Origin: Sciurus carolinensis
Taxonomy: Eukaryota; Chordata; Mammalia; Rodentia; Sciuridae
DNA length: 64,000 nt
Direction of reading: 5' to 3'
NCBI RefSeq assembly: GCF_902686445.1
Contig: NC_062213.1
Span: forward strand, 41,800,741 to 41,864,740
Below are positions 11,879-22,004 of this stretch, piece by piece. The notes under the pieces were generated by a model. That model saw nothing but the letters and a program-made list of their open reading frames with translations, was not told where the DNA came from and ran no database searches. Both the position numbers and the translations under genes were made by a program. Position 1 is the first letter of the stretch. Each line of letters starts with the position of its first letter.

Positions 11879-13684
11879 TTATTTTAACTATTTGGTGAAA
11901 TTATTGCAATAGCCACATTTGTAATTTATATTTTTGTTCTTTGTTTTTAGCATGACTTCTACCATCTTCCCAGTCCATTGGGGAAAAAAGCTTGCAAAAT
12001 AAATGGATTCCAGATTCAAGTTGTAAGTAGCAAATTGTGAAGACTTTTTATTTGCATTTTCTGAGTCGTAAAGACTTATTTTGCTCAATATTAATCTTCT
12101 AATGTGCTCTATGGAGCTTCAGTACAATTTACATTTTAATGCTTAATCTGTATTTTAATCTTTAATAAAGAATCTGAATTTAGAATACTGCAGACCTGAG
12201 GGTTAGGTAAGAAGTTATTTTGTTTTTCTCATAATAAATTGTTTAAAAAAACCATTACTCAACAATGATGGTTCTAATAGAGTTTAAGTGCTAAAAAGAA
12301 TTGGCTTTTACTTTGGATTTCCCACAGTCAAACCATAGGCTTGTACATGAGAAGACACCTAGGTGCTGTTTTAACTTTTCTGGGACAACTGGGTGGAATG
12401 TTTTAAACTATGCAGACTCAGGATGGGGTATGGCTTCAGGGACACTGGAACTGGCCATCCCTCTCCTCTGTTAACTGCGTGAACCCATTTATTTGTTCAT
12501 GATGGTCAGAGGATCCCTGTAGCGAGATTCAGGCCTTTTCTCCTGGTAAATGTGCAAACACTGTTGATTCTCTTGATTCGCTGCACTAGTGTTTGGTGAA
12601 GTCACCACCAATGTCCACTGGAGAAGTAGAGACTGAGCTAAGGATCCTAGGGAAATGGAGTTAGTCTCTCTCCAGTCTCTGGTCCCAACATTATAATAAA
12701 TTGATTGACATATAACCTTATTTTACATGTGTTTCTACTTAAAGACACCTTATTAATATATATTATTGATTCATTAACAATGGACTCACAACCAGGGGTA
12801 CCAGAACTCCTCTTGAATTAAGTTGATCTAACATGTGTGTTCTCTCCATAAGGTGCCTGGTAGCCTTCTTTCTCTGAGGAACACTAGGTAGCCTTTCACC
12901 CTTACTCTTGAGGGTCTTTTAAACAGCAAGCTCACCAACAAAGAGTCAAAAATGTGACCCCTTAAGAGGCTGCAAAAAGGACACTTGCTTATGATCAAGT
13001 GATTGCGATCACTTGGTTCTGACAGCAGACACTAGAAGGTAGAGCAGACTCTGTCTGGCCTCAGCTGGGCATGTGCCCATCAGGGGACTCAGATGCACGT
13101 CCATGAAGCCCTGTGTGTGTTGATTTTGGGGTTACAAATAAATTTGAAAATACAGAACCCACAAATAAGGAGGATCAAATGTCTTTTATAGAAAACTAAC
13201 AAAGCAGGCTTTAGTAGAATGGATGCTGATGTGAAGGGACTTCACTGGAAATGGTAAACTGCACCTGTGCTCAGAGTGAATAAGGTCCTGGTTGTTGAAG
13301 AACTTAGAATTCAGCTAGGGAGCTGGTCATGGGCACAGATGTCGAATGACTGAGCCCGTACAGAGCTGGATCTGAGCACCTCAGGGTCACAGGAAGGGAC
13401 CATAGTGGTTTCTTGTGGAAGAAGAAGCACACCAGGGAGAAATACTTACAGAGACCCACTCCTGACAGCAGGTCTTCATAAGGGAGAAAGAAAGATATGA
13501 GGGTCCTGGGATATCAGGACACAGAAATGGTGTAAGGCAAAGGGAAGGAGGAAGGTACATGGTGGTACAATGAAGCGTTTTCTTCCTTTAAAATTTTGTT
13601 TGAAGTCTGCACTATGGTAGCAGCTGTGGAAAGTAACTACAAAGAGGATTCAGTTTGGCAAAGACAAAATGCCTTGTGAAATTA
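11879..13684. other. Mostly unrecognised low-copy DNA
   Basis: No gene is supported. At 13140-13185, 'aatacagaacccacaaata' and 'aggaggatc' resemble the terminal part of an old Tigger-type DNA transposon, but the rest could not be followed. Around 12998-13015 there is a small near-palindrome (aagtgat-tgcg-atcactt). Confidence 0.45.
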
Positions 13685-13918
13685 TTTTTTTGGTACTGAG
13701 GATTAAACCCACTTACCACTGAGTCACACCCCCAACCCTACTACCTCCTTTTATTTTTAATTTAAGACAGGGTCTCACTAAATAGCCCAGAACATAAGTT
13801 GCTGAGGCTGGCCTTGAACTTGTGATCCTCCTGCCCCAGCCTCCCAAGCCACTGGGATTACAAGAGCGTGCTTCCTGAGCCACTGAGGTTACAGGAGTGT
13901 ACCACCATGCCCACCTGG
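13685..13918 (-). mobile_element. B1-dID SINE
   Basis: The reverse complement contains a B1 monomer (7SL-derived; plus-strand traces 'gacagggtctcactaaa', 'gatcctcctgccccagcctc', 'actgggattacaagagcg') followed by an ID-like monomer ('tactgaggattaaaccca', 'ccactgagtcacacccccaa') and an A tail at 13685. A short duplication of the B1 head ('gagccactg' twice near 13850-13890) is present. This dimeric SINE is typical of squirrels. Confidence 0.88.
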
Positions 13919-14084
13919 AATATAATTTTTATTGAACAGGATCTAGAACTTAAAGAGGTATTCAATTTTATCAAGTCTTAATTTTTTTTTTCATTTTTCC
14001 AAAAGGACTAAGTAATTTGTCCCAGCTCTGAGAGTGGTAAGGTTAGATCTAGGTGCCTCCTAATGTTAATTTCTACTTTACATC

Positions 14085-15165
14085 ATTTTTTAATAGGTTT
14101 TATTTTGGAGAGCAGTCTTAGGTTCATAGAAAAATTGAGCAGAAGGTAGAGTTCCCACATACTTCCTGCCTTGACACATGCCTAGCCTCCCCCATTATCA
14201 AGATCTGCTTCAGAAAGGCACATTGATCACAATCCATGGACCTGAACAGACAATCATTGTCACCCAAAGTCCCTAGTTTACATGAAGGGTCACTGTTGGT
14301 GTTGTACATACTGTGAGTCCAGACAAATGTATCCATCACTGCAGTATCATACAGAATAGTTTTACTCCCCTAACAGTCCTCAATGTTCCTCCTGTCCAGC
14401 CCTCCCTCACCCTGACCACTGGCACCACTGATCTTTAAACTGTCCCCATACTTGTGTCTTTTCCAGGCCGTCATACTGGGTGTATCAGAACTGTGTTGTA
14501 CGTAGCCTCTTCTTTCACATAATGTGCATTTAAGTTTCCTCCAAGCCTTCTCATGGCTTGATAACTCATTTCCTTTTAGCAATGAACAGTATTTCATCGT
14601 CTGGATGGACCGCAGTGTCTCCATTCATTTACCTGCAGAAGGACACCTTGATTGTTTTGCATTTGGGGCAATTATGAATACATCTGTTCTACAAATCCTG
14701 TGCTGGTTTTTGTGTAGCCATGTTCCCAGTTCCTCTGAGTTAATACCAAAGAACATGAATAACGGATAAAAGAGTATATTTAGTTCTATAAGGAGCTGAC
14801 AGAGTGTTTTCCACAGTCCCACTAGCAATGAATGGAAGTTTTTGTTGCTGTATATCCTCACCAGTATTTAACATTGTCAGTGTTGTTGATTTTTGCCACC
14901 CTAACACATGTGTAGTGGTATCTTACATACCATTCCCTAAGGACAAGTGATGTTGAATATTTTTCCATCTTTTCGTATACTTCTTTGCTCTTCATATATC
15001 TTCTTTGCTAAATTTCAGATCTTTTGCTCATTTGTAACTGGGTTGTTCATTTTCTTATTGTTGAGTTTTCAGAATTCTTTGCAGAGTCCTTTATCAGAGA
15101 TGTCTTTTACAGGTATTTTCTACAGGCTGTGGCTTGTCTTCCCATTCTCTTGACTGTATAATTCT
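14085..15165 (-). mobile_element. Ancient L1M, 3' UTR and ORF2 C-terminal relic
   Basis: Antisense L1 signature blocks run from the 3' UTR ('tcttaggttcatagaaaaat', 'gagcagaaggtagagttccc') into degraded ORF2 C-terminal sequence. There 'tggatggaccgcagtgtctc' and 'acagtcccactagcaatgaa' correspond to the region before and around the C-terminal cysteine motif. Frames are heavily interrupted. Confidence 0.8.
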
Positions 15166-15569
15166 AGCCAAGTATGTTTAATGAATATTAATTGAGTGAG
15201 TGAACTAATTAGTGGGGAAACATCTCTGAAATTAAAACCTACAGTTCTATTCTAAGTATTGATTACATATGGCTATTTATCAAGATGTATGCATTTTTCT
15301 CTATGTAGAGGACAAAATTGAACAAAAATTTAAGAAAAAAAGACAAATTTCTACTTCACTTAGAATATCTGCCCCTCTAGTGCAGAGGAATTTAGAACTT
15401 TGAAAATGCCTTGGAAATAATCTAGTCCAATTCTCATATTTTACAGATGATAAAACTTAATCATAAGGGGACAATTTAGTTGTCACATCCATCAGAATCT
15501 TTCAACAGAAGCAGATTCACAATAATAAACTAACAGACCTAGATTCCTATTACTAAGTCAATAGACCTG
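15166..15569. other. Low-copy DNA with a possible old SINE trace
   Basis: At 15395-15480 'aataatctagtccaattctc' and 'tattttacagatgataaaac' recall MIR/MIR3-type sequence. Nothing else was recognised. Confidence 0.4.
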
Positions 15570-15755
15570 CTCTTGGAGTCTTAATTTCCTCATCTACAAA
15601 ATGGTAATAGAATAATAAACTGACCTCATAGGGTTGTTATATGGATTAAATAACATAATATAAACAACAACAAAAACAACAAAAAACAAAACCTGCATCA
15701 AACCTGCCCTGGTACAGAGTATGTGCTCAGTAAGTGGTTGTTGTAAATGTCACTG
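15570..15755 (+). mobile_element. MIR SINE with internal A/C-rich insertion
   Basis: The MIR blocks 'taatttcctcatctacaaaa', 'cctcatagggttgttatatg' and 'gtatgtgctcagtaagtgg' are separated by a 'caacaacaaaaacaac' simple-repeat expansion at about 15664-15690. Confidence 0.75.
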
Positions 15756-16514
15756 TCATTGTTAAAGCCACTGATGTTGTTGTAGCCCCATGCACAGGAC
15801 TTTGCTTCTAGGATGTGTCTAATAAATAACTACTGAATTTTATTCTCCATCCTCATTTGGAAAGAGGGAGTAGGGCATGTAGTGATTTGAGCACTGGTAC
15901 CCAAAAACAAATAGAATAGCACCTGTTCAAAAACTGTTACCAGTCTTCTTGGAATCTAAAATAACAACCACTACATGAGTGTGCATGTGTGTAGAAATGT
16001 AAGGCATTGTTTCCAGGATTTTAGAATGTTAATATTTACACTGTTACAATTAGCATTTTCTTTGCATCAAGTCCCCGACAATCATTTTCAGGCTCTTTCC
16101 CCCAAACCAGGCTTGCAGAGGACTGTCAAGTCCAGGACTAGAATGCTGGGTCCAGCTTCCAGCTCCTCATTTCTGGCCCTGACACTAAAGCCCTGGGTGA
16201 GATCCTGGGAGTGAGGTGGGGTAAGAGGCCTGCAGGCATCTCAGAGCCGGCTGCAAGGAAAATAGCCTGGGACTTCCCTCTTCTGTCTGCTGTTCCTAAA
16301 GGCATTGCATTTTTGTATTTTTAAAAATGTACATCTAATATGAACTTGTTTAGTATAAACATTTAAAATATGCTACATTTTAAACCCCTATTTAAGCATT
16401 TCCTCCTTTCTACTAGGAGATTCAAAAACCAAAAGCTTAAAACTTCCCTTAACCTCTGAGAGAGACCCTGTCACAACAATAATAATGACAGTGACAACTA
16501 ATACTTACTGAATG
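15756..16514. other. No recognisable feature (low-copy DNA)
   Basis: No gene or repeat was recognised in this AT-rich stretch. Confidence 0.5.
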
Positions 16515-16740
16515 CTTGAGCAGAGGGGTGGTGACAAATGTGGGCTCTGGGACCTGATCACCCAAGCTCAATAACAGCCTTGTTCTGCCTGGTAACCTCT
16601 GGTCAGTTCCTCAGGTTCTCACATTGCACACGAGGATGTGAGTAATAGCATCTTCTTGCTAAGGGAGTTGTGAGGATCATATGTGTTAAAATGCAATGTA
16701 CTTAGAACAGTGCCAGGCACGTCACAAATACATAATAGTC
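16515..16740 (+). mobile_element. MIR SINE
   Basis: A long MIR copy with 'tggtaacctctggtcagttc', 'gggagttgtgaggatcatat', and 'cttagaacagtgccaggcac' near the 3' end. It is ancient and non-coding. Confidence 0.75.
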
Positions 16741-16746
16741 AAATAT

Positions 16747-17105
16747 CGCACTAGTTTTCCATTACTATGACCAATACCTAAGAAAATCAACTTATAATGA
16801 GAAAAAGTTCATTTTGACTCTAAGTTTTAGAAGTTTCAGTCCATGGTCAGTTGGCTCTATTGAACTTGGGCCTGTATGGGTTTATCACAGTGGGAATATG
16901 TAGTGGAGTAGTCTTCTACCTCATGCCAGAATGAGGCTAAGAAGAAAAAAAAAATGAGGAAGAGACTGGGGTCCAAGAATCCTCTTCAGGGGCATACCTA
17001 CCGCCAATGACCGAACACCCCCCAGGCACCACTTCCCAATAGCTCCAAGCAGGGGACCAAACTTTTAACACATGGGCCTTTGCGAGATCCAAGCTACACC
17101 AAAGA
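16747..17105 (-). mobile_element. MaLR-type LTR relic
   Basis: An antisense MaLR LTR: 'ttttccattactatgacc', 'gaagtttcagtccatggtca', 'aggcaccacttcccaata', and 'aacacatgggcctttg'. It is more diverged than the copies at 18.9, 54.1 and 57.7 kb. Confidence 0.65.
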
Positions 17106-17159
17106 ATTATTTAAAAATTTTACAAGTTTTTAGAACTTAACTCTGATTTTCCTGTACTT

Positions 17160-17305
17160 TTATAACCATTCCACAAAGTAGGCAGTACTATCACCCTTAT
17201 TTTATAGATAATGAAATTGAAGCTCGGAGGGGTTAAGCTCACGGTAATAAGACTAGTACATGACAGAGAAAGAACTCAAACTTGGGACTCCCTGGTGGTT
17301 GAGGC
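17160..17305 (-). mobile_element. MIR SINE fragment
   Basis: The antisense MIR core is readable on the plus strand as 'cttattttatagataatgaa', 'ttgaagctcggaggggttaa' and 'gaactcaaacttgggactcc'. Confidence 0.7.
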
Positions 17306-18117
17306 CATGTTCATTGCCATTCTGCCTTGCTATATTATTTATAATAGTGGGAAATTGACAAACAACCAAAAACCCAATAAAAATGAACGGTGAAATTAAC
17401 TATGTGCATTTACATGACAAAAAGTAACCAATAAATAGCACATTTGAAAACTGGGAAAACTAGTTCCAAAGGCCTGCTCCATGGCACAGCCATGCAGTAT
17501 GCAGTCCTCTCAGCTGTCACTAGGCCTGGGCCCACAGGGATGACCGTCCCCTGAGGCCTCCCCACTCTGACTCTTGATTTGCTGAGGTCCTGAGAATGAA
17601 GGCCCTTGTGGGAAATGCCTTTTTCTCTCTCCTGCTCCGTCCCAGGCCAGATCTGTTCCCTCTGAAATCTTGCCATCCGCCTCACCTGCTCCAGGAAGTC
17701 TCTCGAGTGACCTCAGCCAGAGAATGTCTCTTCCCGCGGCTCCATCTTAGCGGCCACTGTATGTATATGCAGCTACTGTGGGGTGCGTCTTTCCATCTCA
17801 AGCACCTCCAGACTGGAACGTGGGCGCTGGAGGACAGGAGTTTTGTCAGATTCTTTGCCACTTTCAGGGACCAATGCAGTGGAGTCAGTAAATATTATAT
17901 AGTAACAGCTAACATCCATTAAGAACTTGCCATGCACTTGGCCCAGGGTGAAGCGTTTTATGTGCTGTCGGGAAGCCAAGATGAATAGAAGGGAAGAAGT
18001 GAAGAGCTTCTCCCTCTCTCTGCATTCTCCTCCCCCTGGCAGCAAGGCCAGCACAACAAATAAGGGACAACAGATTTCAGCAAGTCCCAGTCTAAAAAGA
18101 AAGGCTGTAAGGCGAGG
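17306..18117. other. No recognisable feature (low-copy DNA)
   Basis: GC content is higher around 17480-17800, with frames on both strands, but there is no domain or exon-like context. No gene is supported. Confidence 0.45.
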
Positions 18118-18290
18118 TAAGACCGGGCTATGTCACTTAAGCTCGCTAATCCATATTTAACCTCGTTTGAAAAATGGGTATTAGTATTAATACCCACCTC
18201 ATGGGATTCTTGGGAGGATTAAAACAGATAATACAGATGTAAAGTGTTAACTCAGAGCCAGGCACCTATTAACTGTTATTATTATTATCA
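18118..18290 (+). mobile_element. MIR SINE
   Basis: 'ccacctcatgggattcttgg', 'gaggattaaaacagataata' and 'cagagccaggcacctattaa' match the 3' half of MIR. The SINE at 18299 is inserted at its end, next to an ATT repeat. Confidence 0.7.
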
Positions 18291-18298
18291 TTATTATT

Positions 18299-18494
18299 TG
18301 TACTGGGAATTGAACCCAGGATGCTTAAGCACTGAGTTATATATCCAGTCCCTTTTTGTATTTTATTAGAGACAGGTTCTTGCTGGGTTGCTTAGGGACT
18401 CACTCAGTTGCTGAGGCTGACTTTGAACTCCTGATCCTCCTGCCCCAGCCTCCTGAGCCTCTGGGATTACTGGTGTGCCCCACTGTGCCTGGCT
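18299..18494 (-). mobile_element. B1-dID SINE
   Basis: The ID monomer ('gtactgggaattgaaccca', 'gcactgagttatatatccag') is followed on the plus strand by the antisense B1 monomer ('agacaggttcttgctgg', 'cctgatcctcctgccccag', 'tgggattactggtgtg', 'tgtgcctggc'). It is full length and moderately diverged. Confidence 0.9.
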
Positions 18495-18914
18495 TTTGAT
18501 TATTTATTAAACATTAGCAATATTTCTGGGGGAAGTAGGGCAGGGGCACTCATCAGGGTGTGGACAGAGAGAGTGTTGGACACGTGTGCCACTTCTGCAA
18601 TCTCACCCACGACCATGAGAAAGGGCAGGACGGATTCTAACTAGCCCTGCTTCAAATGCAGGCCAGGGAACAAGTTAATCAAGGACCGTTAAGAGCTGCC
18701 ACCTGTCCCCTTGCATACACTCAGTGATCCTGAACAAGAGACAGCACAGTTTGATAACGGAAGCCAGGGAGCCAGAGCTTTCCCTCTGTCTGACTTGGTG
18801 GTGAGGGTTCCCAGTCCCAGGAGAGGGTTTGGAAGGGCGATACCCGAGCCTAGGGGAGAGCAGGCAGAGCAGCCGGAAGCCATTGGTCGTTTGCAAGTTT
18901 TACTGGATCCAGGT
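18495..18914. other. No recognisable feature (low-copy DNA)
   Basis: Frames on both strands overlap between 18675 and 18914 but show no recognisable product. Confidence 0.45.
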
Positions 18915-19341
18915 TGTTTTAGTCAGGTTTTCCCCTGCTGTGATCTGACCAGAACAATTGTAGAGGAGGAAAAGTTTTTTGGGGGACTCATGGTTTTCAG
19001 AGGCCTCGGTCCATGGACAGCTGGCTCCATCCCTCTGACCTAGAGGTGAGGCAGAACATCATGGTGGAAGAGGGTGGCTGAGGGAAGCAGCTCACATGGT
19101 GACCTTGAAGCAAAGAGGGAGAGATTCCATTGGTCAGATACAAATATACCCCATAGCCACACCCCAATGAACGGCCCTCTCCAGTCACACACCGCCTGCC
19201 TCCAGTTACCAGTCAGTCCCATCAGGGATTAATTCAAGGATTAGGTTAAGGCTCTCACAGTCCAATCATTTCTCCTCTGAACCCTCTTGCATTGTTCCAC
19301 ATGTGAACTTTTCGGGGGCACCTAACATCCAAACCGTAACA
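18915..19341 (-). mobile_element. MaLR solo LTR, about 427 bp
   Basis: It runs from TG at 18915 to CA at 19341. It shares sequence along its length with the LTRs at 54094 and 57736: 'agaggaggaaaagttt', 'ggtgaggcagaacatcatgg', 'ggattaggttaaggctctca', and 'cacctaacatccaaaccgta'. The reverse complement starts like MaLR LTRs (tgttacggtttgg). No internal region is present. A matching 5-bp flanking duplication was not evident here. Confidence 0.82.
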
Positions 19342-19499
19342 AGTCAAGGCAGGAAAAGTAAGGAGAGGAGGAAGATTGTGAGGTCAACCACCTCCCAGCT
19401 TGATTGACCAACACGGGGTCAGCTTGATTTCCTCTGTGCCAGTCCTATGTACTTGACTCCCAGTCACACACTTCATACCATGGTTTCTATCATAGTTCT

Positions 19500-19600
19500 T
19501 TCTGAGGAAGAAGGAAACTGAGGCACTCCAAGGCTTTAGATCACCTGACGTCATCAAGCTGGTAACCGGCAGAGCCAGGACCTGGATGTACATGGGGAGG
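19500..19600 (-). mobile_element. MIR SINE fragment
   Basis: Antisense MIR traces 'aaggaaactgaggcactcca' and 'ggcagagccaggacctgga' are present. Confidence 0.55.
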
Positions 19601-19847
19601 CAGGAAAGTCTGTGCTCCAACCTGCAGGGCATCAGGTGCCTGTGCTGTGACCCTGAGGGAGGGAGAGGCCCAGGATAGAGCTGCTGTTGGGGCTCCCCTT
19701 CCAGCTCCTCTGCAGCCCTCAACTCTCTTTCACTTCCATGGTCCATCTCCTCCCTTCTCACTCCCTCCCAGCTTGGTGCTGCCTGACTCAGGCAGAAGAA
19801 AGCTCTTATTAATGAAGACTCTGGGTAATTTTTCACAGTGAGATGCT

Positions 19848-19848
<1 letters not shown>

Positions 19849-19893
<45 letters not shown>
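19849..19893. repeat. Poly(T) tract, 45 bases
   Basis: An uninterrupted run of 45 T. On the minus strand it would be an A tail, but the sequence upstream in that sense (from 19894) is not a recognised SINE, L1 or gene. It gives a false poly-Lys frame on the minus strand. Confidence 0.97.
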
Positions 19894-19896
<3 letters not shown>

Positions 19897-20975
19897 AGCC
19901 TTAATCACCTCAGGGCGGAAGCCAGGCCTGGAAGAGGGATCCCACAAGGACTGAGGTGCTTCTAGGACAAGACAGCAACTGCCCTTTGGCACCCAACAAA
20001 GGGCTTCTGCAGTCTCAGTGCCAGAAAACAAACCAGCCCAGCTGCATATGTCTTTCCCAAGCCTTGGACTTCAGTCATTTTCCAGTGTGTTTTGCCAAAC
20101 TACTGGAGATTTCAACTGTGTTGGGTGTTAAGGTCAGGATGGTAAGGAAACCAGAGAGTGGTGTCTCATGTTTATTTATGAGGCATGTCAGTTTGTCTGG
20201 GGATCAAACAAATGAAAGCTTAACAAAAATCCTGCTAGTAGCATCCTTCCTGGGCTGGGTTGGCAGCTCCAGGGTCATTCTATGCACCCCACTGGCCTGG
20301 GTTCCTTTTCTTTATTAGCTACACCCTGGTAGCAACTCTTCTTGTTTCCAGTGACTCCATCAGTCTTTTTCCATACTCTTCCTTGGGGAGAGCATGCTGA
20401 GGGATTGCCAATTTCAGGAGCAGACCCTATGTTGACATCTTTCTATGCAGTCCATGTCAAGAGTCATATAACCTGCCAACTGACTTGTGATGACACCTCC
20501 CCACCTTTGGCAGATCCTGAAAGATACCTGCCTCTTATGTGGCATGTTGGGGTGGGGGACAGAGGGGAACATAGCCTTTGCTCACAGGCCTTCTGGGGTG
20601 AATGGGTTCATTGGCTTTATTTGCATACCTGACATAAAGACCCAAAGCCAGAATAGTAAATTAGTTTACAAGGTTGCCTGTGTTGAAGGTAAAGTTGGGA
20701 TCTCTTTGTCCTGCTCTGCTCTTTCCAGTCCCTTCTGCTAGCACCCTACACAAGGATAAAAGTTCCATGACTAAAGATATAACACCTTTTTCATAGTTTT
20801 TCATAGTGTTTGGCCTGAGTGTTTTATAGGGTTCATTGAGAATACGCTCAGTTACATAGGGGAACAGGAGGCACCCACATGGCATCCCTGAGCCCAGAAA
20901 ATGGACATGAAACTCAATTTTCACCCCTACAAAATCCTGCGTGGCTGTTGTCATTTTACATTGAGTCAACCACTC
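19894..20975. other. No recognisable feature (low-copy DNA)
   Basis: If the adjacent poly(T) is a retroposition tail, this interval would hold the retroposed body, but no gene-like frame or TSD partner was found. Confidence 0.4.
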
Positions 20976-21235
20976 CAGATATATATTTTAATAATTTTAT
21001 TGTGAAATAGTTCAGATGCACCAAAGGCAGAGAGATTATTACAATAAATAACAGTTTAGCAACTATTCATTTTAAGAAACATGCTATTATTTAAAGGATG
21101 AAGACCCTGTGTGCTGTTCCTCAACCACGTTCATCTCCTAGCTCTGGATTCAGCCACTGAACTGGTTTTGCTGGTCACGGTTTCCTGAGATATCTTTAGG
21201 TTTGTATTCACGCTGTAAGACTCCCACACACACAT
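20976..21235 (-). mobile_element. Possible ancient L1M 3' UTR fragment
   Basis: 'aataattttattgtgaaata', 'cagatgcaccaaaggcagag' and 'agaaacatgctattatt' resemble antisense old L1 3' UTR sequence. The match is weak. Confidence 0.4.
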
Positions 21236-21270
21236 TCTCTTTCTTTTGCATATTTTAAAAATTTATTTTA

Positions 21271-21485
21271 GCCAGGCTCATACCTACAATCCCAGTCACT
21301 CAGAAGTCTGAGTCAGGAGGATCAAAAGTTTGAGGCCAGCTTCAGCAACTTAGTGAGGCTCCAGGGAACATAGCAAGATCCTGTCTCAAAATAAAAAATA
21401 AATAAAAAGGACTGGAATGTTGCTCAGTGGTAAAACACCCATGGGTTCAACTCCCAGTACCAAACCAAACCAAACCAAACCAAAC
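21271..21485 (+). mobile_element. B1-dID SINE with CAAAC tail
   Basis: B1 monomer: 'gccaggctcatacctacaat', 'gagtcaggaggatcaaaag', 'tagcaagatcctgtctc'. ID monomer: 'ggactggaatgttgctcagt', 'gggttcaactcccagtacc'. The tail is a (CAAAC)n repeat at 21461-21485 in place of pure A. Confidence 0.9.
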
Positions 21486-21533
21486 ATCTTATTTAAATGA
21501 GATATTGTAGTATATATCCTTCTCTGAGATTTT

Positions 21534-21545
21534 CTTTTATTATTA
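21534..21545. repeat. Left target-site duplication of L1 (CTTTTATTATTA)
   Basis: The 12 bases match 28597-28608 exactly. They bracket the whole L1 at 21546-28596, including both of its 3' ends. Confidence 0.85.
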
Positions 21546-21743
21546 TTTTTTTTCTTTTTTTTATTGTAAACAAATGGGATACATGTTGTTTCTCTGTTGG
21601 TACATGGCGTAAAGGCATACCATTTGTGTAATCATACATTTACATAGGGTAATGTTGTTTGATTCATTCTGCCATTTTTTCCCTTCCCCCCTCCCCTCCC
21701 ACCCCTCTTTTCCCTCTATACAGTCCTTCCTTCCTCCATTCTT
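21546..21743 (-). mobile_element. Extra L1 3' UTR end downstream of the main A tail
   Basis: This 198-base piece repeats the last part of the L1 3' UTR ('attgtaaacaaatgggata', 'acatggcgtaaaggcatacc', 'tacagtccttccttcctcc'). It ends in its own T-run at 21546-21562. It stops exactly where the T-run of the main element begins (about 21744). Because the TSD lies outside it, it entered together with the main element. Confidence 0.88.
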
Positions 21744-22004
21744 TTTTTTTTTTTTTTATTGTAAACAAATGGGATACATGTTGTTTCTCTGTCTGTACAT
21801 GGCGTAAAGGCATACCATTTGTATAATCATAAATTTACATAGGGTAATGTTGTTTGATTCATTCTGCCATTTTTTTCCCTTCCCCCCCTCCCCTCCCACC
21901 CTTCCCCTCCATCTATACAGTCCTTCCTTCCTCCATTCCTGCCCCCCTCCCTAAACCCAACTCCAACCCCAACACTAACCCTTCCCACCCCCCATTATGT
22001 GTCA

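Noticed and set aside
12998..13015. Short near-palindrome aagtgat-tgcg-atcactt as an operator or hairpin
   Set aside because: Seven-base arms occur by chance at this window size, and no neighbouring signal supports function.
19384..20031. 215-codon minus frame with a poly-Lys block
   Set aside because: The frame exists only because it reads through the 45-base poly(T). There is no domain, and the two sides are unrelated low-copy sequence.
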